Origin: Robinsoniella peoriensis
GTDB lineage: Bacteria > Bacillota > Clostridia > Lachnospirales > Lachnospiraceae
Assembly: GCF_042680125.1 (NCBI RefSeq)
Contig: NZ_JBHTNY010000018.1
Length of the DNA: 64,000 bases
Reading direction: 5' to 3' (one strand)
Positions 32,592 to 42,200 of this stretch are shown here, piece by piece (position 1 is the first letter of the stretch; the number at the start of each line of letters is the position of its first letter). The notes under the pieces are model-generated. The model ran no database searches, was not told the DNA's origin, and saw only the letters and a list, made by a program, of their open reading frames with translations. The position numbers were made by a program, and so were the translations under genes.

Positions 32592-35390
32592 ATGAATTTG
32601 ATAAAACAAACAATTCCATTTCTTCTAATAATTGCTTTGGTGATGAGTCTGGTTCCTGCCCCCACCGTTTTTGGGAAAGAAAATCAGGAGGCAGAGGTTC
32701 AGCGAGTTGTCAAAGTTGCCTATCCGGAACAAAAATATTTAACTGAAATAAGAGAGAATGGAAGCTATTACGGATATTCCTATGAATATCTTAAAAAGGT
32801 CGCGGAATTTGCAAACTGGAAGCTAGAATACATTACCTATCCAAATATGACTCTTAATGAGCAAATTACAAGTGGAATGAAGATGGTAGAATCCGGAGAA
32901 GCGGATCTGATGGGTGTTATGCTTCGAAATGAAGATTTGGAAAAAAAGTATCTTTATCCGGATAAAAATTATGGCGTGGTTTATACCACCCTGGATACTT
33001 TAGAAAGTAATATTAATATCAATGAAACCAATTATATGCGGCTTGACAAATTACGGGTTGCTGTGCTGAAAACAGCGACTACACGTAATGGAGAGCTGAC
33101 TGATTTTGTTGAAAATGTAAAGATTAACTGTGAATATATTTATTGTGATACCGTGGATGAGCAGATTGAAGCTTTGAAAAACGGATCGGCTGATGCACTT
33201 TTAAAAGTCTCGCTTACCTTTCTGCCAGGACTCAAACAAATTGCCGAGTTCGCCCCCCGGCCCTTTTATTTTGTATCGGGCTATGAAAAAGAAGACTTAA
33301 TGGAGGAATTAGATGAGGCTATTAGCAAAATCAACATTACCGATCCATATTTTGAAAGCAGTCTGCGTTCAAAATATTTTAAAAATACGATTTCTGATTT
33401 TTCTCTGTCTGAAACTGAAATGGAATATGTGGATAGTCATCAAGAACTAAAAGTATTGGTACTACCCCAATATGCTCCCTTTTCATTTATAAACAGTAAA
33501 GATGAATTATGCGGGATGTCGGTTTCTATATTGGATGATATTGGAAAGAAAGCGGGAATACGTTTTGATTATCATGTATTAAAAGAAAATGAAAATGTCA
33601 AAGAACAAATTGCTTCAGGAGAATATAATCTCGTCATAGGGCCACCTCACAGCAACAAATTCGCTGAATGTTACGGACTTGTTTTTTCCCAACCTTATTT
33701 GGAAGAAAGCCTGACTATGTTCTTAAATAAAGCATCAGAAGCAAAGGAAAAATCCGAAAGCACTTTAGCTTTGCTACGTGATGTGTCAGAACCTATCGGT
33801 TATGAGTATAAGGAAATAATTTATTATGATGATATTCAGAAATGTCTTGAGGCGGTCAATGAAGGAGAAGCTGATTATGGGTACGGAAATAGATATCTGA
33901 TCGATTTTTATACTTCTCAAAATAATTTTAAAGATCTAAATTTCCTGTTTCTGTCCGGATATAACCGGGAAATTGGATTTTATGTGCCGAATACGGAAAA
34001 ATGTGAATTGCTGTCTATTGTCAATAAATATGTACGCAGTATGCCCGCTAAGGATGTACATGGACACCTTTCACAGGCATTGTCACAAAAGGATTATGGC
34101 GGGATCGCTGAGTTTCTACAGAACAATCCAATGCTTATGGCAGCGGCAGCAGTGTCATTTTTATTTCTGATATTGCTCTCCATTATGCTGTTGCTATATA
34201 GCCGTACCAATAAGAAGCGCAATGAAAAATTACAGCTGGCATTTTCTGCAAAAAGTGATTTTCTTTCCAGAATGAGCCATGATATGCGTACGCCTATGAA
34301 TGGTATCATCGGGTTAACTGGATTAACTCTGGAACTTGATTATCTGCCGCCGGAAGCGGTGGAGAATCTGGAAAAGATCGATGACTCTGCAAAATATCTG
34401 CTGAGTCTGATTAATGATACACTGGATATGAATAAAATCGAAAGCAATAAAATTGTCCTTAACAAAGAGCTGACCGATCTTAATATCTTTTTTGAACAGA
34501 TGATCAGTGTGGTAAGGGTAAATGCCTCTCAGAAGAATGTGCATTTAATTGCAAAAAACAAAAGTAAAAAGCTTCCCCTAGTATATTTGGATAAGGTAAG
34601 GGTACAGCAAATCGTCTTCAATTTGGTGTCAAACGCTATCAAATTCACACCAGAAAATGGAACAGTAATAGTTGAATGGTGCAGTCATGTTCTAAGTGAT
34701 GACAATATACTTACGAAGCTGATGGTAAAGGATACTGGTATTGGGATAGACGAGAATTTCCTGCCAAAGATTTTTGAACCTTTTGAACAGGAATATAATT
34801 CTGCAATTTCTAATTATACCGGGACTGGTCTGGGACTTGCTATTGTTAAAAATCTAGTGGATACCATGGGTGGATCTATTTCTGTTATAAGCGAGAAAAA
34901 TAACGGTTCTGAATTTTCCATAGAGCTGGTATTTAAAACTGGAGAAGCTCAATCAGAACCTGTTACACCAGAAACAATGTCCCAGGTAAGTTTACAGGGA
35001 AAACACATCCTACTCTGTGAAGATCATCCACTGAATGCGCAAATTGCAACCATGCTGCTGGAGAAGAAAGGTATGGTTGTGGATCATGCGGTAAACGGGC
35101 AAAAGGCAGTTGATGCGTTTGAAAATTCAGTACCGTTCTATTTTGACGCAATTCTAATGGATATCTGTATGCCACTCATGGATGGCTTGACAGCAACAAA
35201 GATTATACGAAAAAATGACCGGTCAGATGCAAAAGTGATACCAATTATTGCGATGACAGCAAATGCCTTTGATGAAGATGTGCAGAAGAGTTTGGAGGCA
35301 GGAATGTCGGCACATCTGGCAAAACCCATAGAACCTATGGTGTTGTTTCAAACGCTATATGATTTTATATCTGCGTCAGAAGAATCCTGA
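32592..35390 (+). CDS. Hybrid histidine kinase with two extracellular solute-binding modules
   Basis: GGAGG at 32584-32588 serves ATG 32592 (short spacing) or TTG 32598 (optimal). About 930 residues: signal/anchor helix, two SBP_bac_3-like Venus-flytrap modules (about 40-265 and 280-505), a membrane helix (about 518-540), HisKA with H563 in SRMSHDMRTPMNG, HATPase_c (NLVSNAIKFTPENG, GTGLGLAIV) and a C-terminal receiver with phospho-Asp D857 (ILMDICMPLMDG). The architecture is EvgS/BvgS-like and suggests sensing of an amino-acid-like or other small ligand outside the cell. With the Hpt protein and REC-GGDEF-EAL protein it forms a full phosphorelay to c-di-GMP. Confidence 0.92.
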   Translation: MNLIKQTIPFLLIIALVMSLVPAPTVFGKENQEAEVQRVVKVAYPEQKYLTEIRENGSYYGYSYEYLKKVAEFANWKLEYITYPNMTLNEQITSGMKMVESGEADLMGVMLRNEDLEKKYLYPDKNYGVVYTTLDTLESNININETNYMRLDKLRVAVLKTATTRNGELTDFVENVKINCEYIYCDTVDEQIEALKNGSADALLKVSLTFLPGLKQIAEFAPRPFYFVSGYEKEDLMEELDEAISKINITDPYFESSLRSKYFKNTISDFSLSETEMEYVDSHQELKVLVLPQYAPFSFINSKDELCGMSVSILDDIGKKAGIRFDYHVLKENENVKEQIASGEYNLVIGPPHSNKFAECYGLVFSQPYLEESLTMFLNKASEAKEKSESTLALLRDVSEPIGYEYKEIIYYDDIQKCLEAVNEGEADYGYGNRYLIDFYTSQNNFKDLNFLFLSGYNREIGFYVPNTEKCELLSIVNKYVRSMPAKDVHGHLSQALSQKDYGGIAEFLQNNPMLMAAAAVSFLFLILLSIMLLLYSRTNKKRNEKLQLAFSAKSDFLSRMSHDMRTPMNGIIGLTGLTLELDYLPPEAVENLEKIDDSAKYLLSLINDTLDMNKIESNKIVLNKELTDLNIFFEQMISVVRVNASQKNVHLIAKNKSKKLPLVYLDKVRVQQIVFNLVSNAIKFTPENGTVIVEWCSHVLSDDNILTKLMVKDTGIGIDENFLPKIFEPFEQEYNSAISNYTGTGLGLAIVKNLVDTMGGSISVISEKNNGSEFSIELVFKTGEAQSEPVTPETMSQVSLQGKHILLCEDHPLNAQIATMLLEKKGMVVDHAVNGQKAVDAFENSVPFYFDAILMDICMPLMDGLTATKIIRKNDRSDAKVIPIIAMTANAFDEDVQKSLEAGMSAHLAKPIEPMVLFQTLYDFISASEES

Positions 35391-35417
35391 ATATGTTATA
35401 GAGTGAGAAACCCCTTT

Positions 35418-35446
35418 GGGCTGGTGAGAAATCACCAGTCCTTTTT
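35418..35446 (+). terminator. Terminator of the phosphorelay operon
   Basis: GGGCTGGTGA / TCACCAGTCC stem with a 4-base loop and TTTTT. Confidence 0.85.
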
Positions 35447-35486
35447 CCTGTGTAAATTCTTTAGACAATAGAAGCATGCTCTTGAA

Positions 35487-35702
35487 TCAACACGCTTCTA
35501 TGATTTCCCGCTCAAATACAAAGACATAATAGCCGGGCAATTGACCTCCATTATTCAGATCAGAAAATTCTGTGAGCAGCCGCCAATCCTGAGATGCATA
35601 TTCATTTAACAGAGCCTCTAAATCATCAAATTCCTGTTCTTTTTGTTTTTTACTGCCGCAGTCTTTTAAGATTTCTTTTCTTACCAGTTTATATTCGTGC
35701 AT
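35487..35702 (-). CDS. DUF4177 family small protein
   Basis: ATG 35702 (MHEYKLVRKE) follows GGAG by 7 bases; longer frames run over that site. 71 residues of the DUF4177 pattern: two strands, a helix (FDDLEALLNEYASQDWRLL) and the end GYYVFVFER. Function unknown. Divergent from the Wadjet operon, with no sign of functional linkage. Confidence 0.75.
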   Translation of the reverse strand: MHEYKLVRKEILKDCGSKKQKEQEFDDLEALLNEYASQDWRLLTEFSDLNNGGQLPGYYVFVFEREIIEAC

Positions 35703-35939
35703 CTTATTCTCCATAAATATTATGTTTTTCAAACAGTGACTAATGATAGTATATACATTTGGAGGGATTTTATTAATGAAGCACCTATTCTATTGAAAAT
35801 ATATCTTTCTGCTTTTGCAGGTATTCAATTAAAAAATTTAATTTAAAATCCCTGCCTTCTATAGTATAATAAATCCAGGAAACAGAACCCCGACATAGAA
35901 TCAGGTTAAATCACCTATTAAATTAAAGGAGGCCAGGAG

Positions 35940-36947
35940 ATGAAGATTGACATTTCGAAAATACAGAAAAAACGTTTCCGCTACGAGGATATCTTAAATC
36001 TCTATCCGGATATGAATTACCGGCAATTGTTTGATATTCTGGAGGAACTCTGCGAATCAAAACAGATAGCACCAATCAAAAAAAGCGGAAAGACATCCTT
36101 TTATCCGGCGGTCTTTCGAGAATATAAAAAGCTGCCGCCTTCGGTAGATTACAGTTGTTACATCGATGAAATTGCGGCGTTGAATCCAAGGCTGAATATC
36201 AGCAGGTATCTGGAGAAGCCAGGGGAATTTAAGGAGCTGCGGGACGGAATCTGTAAGCTCAGTGAAATGCTCTGGAAAGATGACCCGCGGCTGCAGCAGA
36301 AAATGTCTGTTAAGGAAAAATCCTTTGCGATCTGGGGTGATGAGAAATACTTGGAGAGTAAAAGCGGGAGCAGAATCCTGGCTTTTAATCAGTTTGACCA
36401 GGTGAGCCTGAATTATTATTATGCGCCGGAGCCGTTTTTTTGCAGGGTATTTGATCAGATTGCGGGTGATGTGATTGTCATTGAAAATAAAGACACATGG
36501 TATTCAATTGGTGAAGCATTGAAAAATTCAAAGAATAAAAGATTTTTAGGGGTCAAAGCCGGACTGCTGGTCTATGGAGAAGGAAATAAGGTGACAGGTG
36601 AAGCTGCACTGCAGACTTTTGTGACGGAGTATGGTTTCGAGAAGAGAAAGATACTTTATGCAGGGGATATTGATATTGCCGGAATCCTTATGTTTTATGG
36701 TGCGGTCACTCATAACAGGGAGATTATGATACAACCTTTTATGCCCTTATATAACAAAATGGCCAAACGGGCAAAGAATTTACAGATGCAGCCGACAGAT
36801 GATAACAGGGGAAGAGACTGGAATACCGGAATCCTGGATTTATTTGAAGAACAAAATCGGGAGGTTGTAAGAAAAGTACTGGATGAAAACAGAAGAATTC
36901 CCCAGGAAATACTAAGTTTTCAGGATTATACTGGAATGTGTGATTAG
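35940..36947 (+). CDS. jetD: Wadjet JetD: Toprim nuclease subunit (DUF2220)
   Basis: ATG 35940 follows AAAGGAGG. 335 residues: N-terminal winged helix (FRYEDILNLYPDMNYRQLFDILEEL) and a C-terminal topo VI-A-like Toprim domain with Glu214 in VYGEGNKV and the D243xD245 pair in AGDIDIAG. In Wadjet systems JetD is the nuclease that cuts closed circular DNA once the JetABC loop extruder stalls. It is the first of four tightly packed genes (jetD-A-B-C). The jetD-first order and the sizes fit type III. Confidence 0.9.
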   Translation: MKIDISKIQKKRFRYEDILNLYPDMNYRQLFDILEELCESKQIAPIKKSGKTSFYPAVFREYKKLPPSVDYSCYIDEIAALNPRLNISRYLEKPGEFKELRDGICKLSEMLWKDDPRLQQKMSVKEKSFAIWGDEKYLESKSGSRILAFNQFDQVSLNYYYAPEPFFCRVFDQIAGDVIVIENKDTWYSIGEALKNSKNKRFLGVKAGLLVYGEGNKVTGEAALQTFVTEYGFEKRKILYAGDIDIAGILMFYGAVTHNREIMIQPFMPLYNKMAKRAKNLQMQPTDDNRGRDWNTGILDLFEEQNREVVRKVLDENRRIPQEILSFQDYTGMCD

Positions 36948-36987
36948 AACAGCTTTCATTACTACAAATGGAATAGAAGAGGAAATT

Positions 36988-38619
36988 ATGTTTGATTTTT
37001 TAGAAGGTTTTGAAAAGAGAATGGGATTTGCGGCGGTTGTGGATTCCATTGTCAATCGAAAGAATACGAATATGGAAATTGAGGGCTGGTTTCAGGGAGA
37101 AGAATTAGATAATCTGTTCTTCACGCTGCTGGTCTATATTATGGAACAGACTTTGAATGAAAATGATGAATGTACACTGGAAAATATAGCGCGTTTCCTG
37201 GATGATATTCTGCCGGTTTATCAGAAGAAATGGCCTTTTGATCAGGTGATGAGGCTGGCTGAATATATGGTGAAAGATATTCTGCAAAATAAAGGGACGG
37301 TTAAAAATTATGGGATTATGGATTACGGGCGGCAGTGGCACGATATTCAGGTGCGCCTGATCAGTGATAAGATAACAGCAGATAATAAAATTATATATCA
37401 GCTGACGGATCAGGGATATGACTTCTTATTCCGGACAAAAGAAATAGATAAGGAAATGGATTTTAAACTGGAACAGCTAAAGCTGAAGATGCTGCTCAAG
37501 AGAAAGAACTATAAACATGCGTTAAAACAGAGCCGGGATTTGATCAACATGCTCCGGCAGAAGAAGCGGGAGATGGAATCCTTCATAGACCGGGTGAGGC
37601 AGAATATCCATACCATTGACCGGGGGGAGCATGAAAGGCTGCTTCTGGAGACTTACAATCTGATTGATGAAGAATATGAAGATATGCTGGAAATGAAAGA
37701 GGCGGTTGTGAAGGATGAAGACCGGATCGGACGGGAGATAGAGGAAAGCGGCTATTCGGATGAAACAATGAACAACGCGTTATATAACCTGAATCTGATT
37801 AAGCGGAACATTCAGATTGTGATAGGGGAACAGCGGAACCTCATTGGAAAACGTTTTAATATGAATGATATTTATGAAGAAACCATTCGAAACAGCTTTT
37901 ATGCATCTGTGGTTAAACGGTTTGATTTCCAAAAAGAGATTATGGATGAGATGGAAAAAGTAAATTCAAAGAATGTATCAAATCTCTGGAAACTAATGAC
38001 CCCTCTGTGTATGCCGTCATTGGACAAGAAAATGAACCTTTCCCTGATTTACCAGAATCAGGGAAAACTTAGAGAGAATGAGGAAGAAGACCATGTGGTG
38101 GAAGAAGAGGTTCTGGAAGAGGACTTACAGGCTGCAGACAGAGAAATCAGCAATGCTATGAATTTCCGGGTTATAGAACGGATCTTTAAGTTTGCTGGTG
38201 AACGGGGAACTTCTTTTACTTTTTCGCAGTTTTATGAACATATCGTGGAAAAAACCCAGAGAATACATCAGTATACGGAGAATAAAAGAATTTTTCTGAT
38301 TCTGTTAAAGCTGTATGATTATGGGGTTATTGATATAGAATCGTGGAAAAAGCACAGCAGTGAAGATATGATTCCGGATACAAACGGAGAGTTTGACCTG
38401 TCCTGGTGTCTCCGGCAGATGGAAGACAGGTATCCGGATTTTTATGGTGTGGAACAGCTGGTATTTGAAAAAAAAGACTTTATTTTTCATGCCGTGCTAG
38501 AAGATACGGTTGGAGCAGAAGTGTTATACAGTACAATAGAAATGGCAGATATAGAAATAATACCTAAGATCAGAAGCGAGGTGGGGCAGGATGTTGAAAC
38601 AGGCATTAGCGATATATAA
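36988..38619 (+). CDS. jetA: Wadjet JetA: kleisin-like subunit
   Basis: ATG 36988 follows AGAAGAGGA and starts MFDFLEGFEKRMGF; the frame from 36940 only adds residues overlapping jetD. 543 residues: N- and C-terminal winged-helix-like ends and a long helical middle (about 170-300). It matches the type III JetA family (DUF5716, as I recall the assignment). By analogy with MukF it should bridge the JetC heads. 40 bases separate it from jetD and its end overlaps jetB by 29 bases. Confidence 0.85.
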   Translation: MFDFLEGFEKRMGFAAVVDSIVNRKNTNMEIEGWFQGEELDNLFFTLLVYIMEQTLNENDECTLENIARFLDDILPVYQKKWPFDQVMRLAEYMVKDILQNKGTVKNYGIMDYGRQWHDIQVRLISDKITADNKIIYQLTDQGYDFLFRTKEIDKEMDFKLEQLKLKMLLKRKNYKHALKQSRDLINMLRQKKREMESFIDRVRQNIHTIDRGEHERLLLETYNLIDEEYEDMLEMKEAVVKDEDRIGREIEESGYSDETMNNALYNLNLIKRNIQIVIGEQRNLIGKRFNMNDIYEETIRNSFYASVVKRFDFQKEIMDEMEKVNSKNVSNLWKLMTPLCMPSLDKKMNLSLIYQNQGKLRENEEEDHVVEEEVLEEDLQAADREISNAMNFRVIERIFKFAGERGTSFTFSQFYEHIVEKTQRIHQYTENKRIFLILLKLYDYGVIDIESWKKHSSEDMIPDTNGEFDLSWCLRQMEDRYPDFYGVEQLVFEKKDFIFHAVLEDTVGAEVLYSTIEMADIEIIPKIRSEVGQDVETGISDI

Positions 38620-39295
38620 TCGTTTATTGGAAAACGGAGAAATTGATGCAAAAACGGATAGTGAATTGTACATAGAATATAAAAATGAAGAGGTCCGCGA
38701 AATTCTGGAGCAGTTTTCAGAAGAATTGAATTTCCGGATTCTGGATACAGGTAATACTATTTATATGATACCGAATCTGGACAATGATGTGCTGGGATAT
38801 GTGATGAAAGATTTCAGGGAAAACATAGCGACGAACGCAAAGCTGGTTGATGCCTACCTGCAGTGTTATATCTGTATGATGATCTTCCAGATGTTCTACG
38901 GCGGAAAGAATACGAACCCAATCCAGCGAGAGTTTATCCAGACCAAAGATCTGATTGAGGCATTGGACCAGAAAATGGAGGGATACCTGGCAGGAGAAGA
39001 GGAGGCTCTTTCCCTGGAGAAGGATTACTGCATCAACTTTTATAAAATAGCTCAGCTATGGCAGAATAAACAGATTGGGGACAGTATTGCCAGAAAATCG
39101 AAGCTGGGAACGCTGGCACGTGCCTATGCGCAGCTGGAACATGAGAAATTGGTCCGTGTACTGGAAGAAGGCAGAGAAATCAGGCGTACCAGACGCATGG
39201 ATGACCTGTTTTTATATTACTATCTGGATGAAGCCAGGGTACAGGAAATTCACCAGCTATTTTCACAGGGGGAGAAGATCAATGCCGAAGATTAA
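38591..39295 (+). CDS. jetB: Wadjet JetB: KITE-like subunit
   Basis: ATG 38591 follows GGGGCAGG inside the end of jetA. 234 residues with a MukE/KITE-type winged-helix pattern (VLGYVMKDFRENIATNAKLVDAYLQCYICMMIFQMFY; late SKLGTLARAYAQLEHEKLV). It corresponds to the DUF6063-like JetB of type III loci, as I recall the assignment. It binds the JetA kleisin in the complex. It overlaps jetC by 14 bases, so the three genes are translationally coupled. Confidence 0.85.
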   Translation: MLKQALAIYNRLLENGEIDAKTDSELYIEYKNEEVREILEQFSEELNFRILDTGNTIYMIPNLDNDVLGYVMKDFRENIATNAKLVDAYLQCYICMMIFQMFYGGKNTNPIQREFIQTKDLIEALDQKMEGYLAGEEEALSLEKDYCINFYKIAQLWQNKQIGDSIARKSKLGTLARAYAQLEHEKLVRVLEEGREIRRTRRMDDLFLYYYLDEARVQEIHQLFSQGEKINAED

Positions 39296-42200
39296 CCGAA
39301 TCAGGATCATCAACTTTTCTTACAATAATGATGCCAGAGAGATTCAGGATGAGATGTATTCTTTTTACGACGGAGAAAATGCTCTTTTAAATCTTTCCAA
39401 CGGAGGCGGGAAAAGTGTACTTGTACAGCTGATTCTGCAGCCCATCATTCCCGACCATAAAATGCAGAAACGTAAGATGATTGAGTATTTTAAAAAGAAT
39501 ACAAGTCCGGCCTTTATTATGATTGAATGGCTGCTGGACAACCCCTCAGTTAAAGATTATCTGATGACCGGAATTGCAATTGCACCAAGGAGCAGCATGA
39601 GAAGTGAAGAAAGTAATAAAATTAATTACTTTACCTTTGCCAGTCATTATCAGCAGGCATGCGATTTTGATATCAGCTATGTTCCGTTTGCTAAACGGGA
39701 AAATGACCAGCTGGTGCTGATGCCTTTTGAGCGTGCCAGAGAAGCTGTGAGAAAACTGGTTTCTGCTCATCGGGAAATGTTCTATTACAGTAGGGATGAT
39801 GCGTCCCAGTACCGCAGGATTTTGCAGGATTTTGGGATTTCTCAGGAAGAATGGAAGAATCTCATCGCCCGGATGAATAATGATGAAGGCGGAATAGATG
39901 AACTGTTTGAGCGCTGCAGTACATCCGACAGTGTATTTAATGAGTGGATTATTAAAAATATTGAAAAAGCGATTCTGGCACAGGACAGCGGAGAAACCAG
40001 CATTCAGGATCTTCTGGAAGGACTGGTGTCAGATACTATAAAAAATGAAGAATACATACAGGCTCAAAAGGTGATCAACGAATATCTCAGGAGGCATCAG
40101 GAGATGGAAGAAAGCCTGAATCATGTCTGTCAGAGTCTGGACGTTGTGAATCAGACGGAGGCATTGCTAAATCAGATGCATCAGAGCCTGAAGCGAAAAG
40201 GCGCCGGGCAGAAGGCGGAACTGGAACAGATTCATGACAGGCAGTATGAATTGGAGGAAGAAAGGTCCGGGATTTATAAAGAGAAGGCATCCGAAGAATA
40301 TTATCTTGCCAGTGATAAACTGCAGGAAGTAAAAGAACAGGTTGCAGAAGAAGAAGCAAATGCCAGGGAAATCAAAGCTCAATGCAGTCAGGTACACTTC
40401 CGGTATCATTGCCAGCGTGGGGCTAAGCTCTACGGGGAGTGGAAGGTGATACAAGGGGCAGTATCGGCCCTAAGGCAGAAAATCGCAGCGGAACAGGGGG
40501 ATGCAGATACCAGAATCCGGCTTGATGATCTGCGGTATTCATTGAAATACTGCTTAGAAAAGAAGCAAAGGGAACTGCTGGACGAAATTGAACAATATAA
40601 AGTACGAATCACTGTCAATGGACAACGGCAGAAGCAACTATCTGCTGATACACGGGAATACGACAAAAAGATCAGTCAATGTGATGTAAGGATTGGAGAA
40701 CTGCGTGGATTTGTGACGCGGTTTGAGAAGGAAGAGGAGCAGATTTTCGAAAAGCTGGGTACGGTATTGCTTCGAAATGTCTTAAAAGAGCTGGATAAAA
40801 CCTCGGTAAATAACCTAAAAAAAGAGCAGGAAAGTCAGGAGAAAGCAAAGGCGGAAGAACTGAAGGACGGGCAGGACAGACTGGTATGGGTAAAGGAGCA
40901 GCAGAGGGTCACAGGCCCTTTGATTATGGAAGCGGTGCAGAAAAAAATATCCGTGGTAAGTCACTTGACTAGCTTAACAGAAGAGCAAAACCGCTTTGCA
41001 TCAGAATATGCACGTTGCAGCGAACTGCTGGATAAATATGAACTTAGCCGGGAATTGATCTATGAGAAAGATGCGTTAAATGAGTTCTTCCGGAAGCATA
41101 CGGCTGACTTAGAGCAAAACAGATATCTGAGGCAGACAGAGCGGGATCAGATATTGGATATGATAAAGGGTATTCGCAATAAATGTGTATATCTTCCTCA
41201 GACATTGATTCAGGCAATAGAAAATCAGGATATTACCTATCAGACCGGAGAGGCATATCTGAATAATCTGACGGAGGATAAGAGAGGGATTCAGCTTAAG
41301 AAAAACCCAATGCTGCCATTTTCCCTGGTGGTGAAAAAGCAGGATATTTCCAAAATAGGGCAGATTCCACTCAAACAATGCCTGCTTAGACAGGTAGTCC
41401 CTGTATTATCTTATGAGCAGCTGGATACGGTGATGGAGCAGCAGTATCAGCTGGTACAGGCAGGTACGCAGGCATCTTTTATCAGCAGTTACGAAGACGA
41501 AATCTTCGTAGATATACAGAGGGAAAAATATCTTAAGGATTTGGAAATCCAGGAAGAGAGGCTAAAAGAGCAGACTGTGCACATTTCAAAGGAGCTGGAA
41601 AATGTGCGAAAGGCATGGGATGACCTGAATAATTTCCAATATGGGAAGTCATATGCGGAGCAGTTAAGTAAGGCGGTTTCAGCGGATGAGCAGGAAATAG
41701 AGAAGCTTTCTGTGCAAAAGAAAGAGCTGGAAGAAAAACTGAAAACCCTGGAGGCAGAATGGACCTCACTGGAATTCAATAACAGAGAGTGTGAAATAAT
41801 CCTTCGTGAAATTAATGCCAGGAAAGAGCTTCTGGAAAAATTTCTGGCAGATGATGAACAATATCAGATACATTACCGTAACTTAGGGGATGCATCTGCT
41901 GAAAGTATGTCGCTAAAAGAAAAGAGGGAAAAAGCCGGGCAGGAGCTGGAAAACTGCCGGGCTGAAGCAGAACGGATCAAGAGTATTCTTTACGAGAAGA
42001 ATACGCTGTTTGACCAAACCCGGGAGAGTTACCGGAAATATGAGAATGCCGGGGGGGCTAACCTGCTGGATGATCCATATGAACAAATGGAGCAGGAATA
42101 TGAACAGCTTCTGAAAAACCAGAAAGAAGCTTTGTCTAGTCTGGAAGAAATGCTTCGTGGAAAATTACAGCAGCTCTCTACGATAGAGGATGCACTTGCT

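Noticed and set aside
39075..39281. Longer N-terminus for JetC
   Set aside because: The extra residues are jetB sequence in another frame. ATG 39282 has GGGGGAG and the conserved MPKINRIRIINF start.
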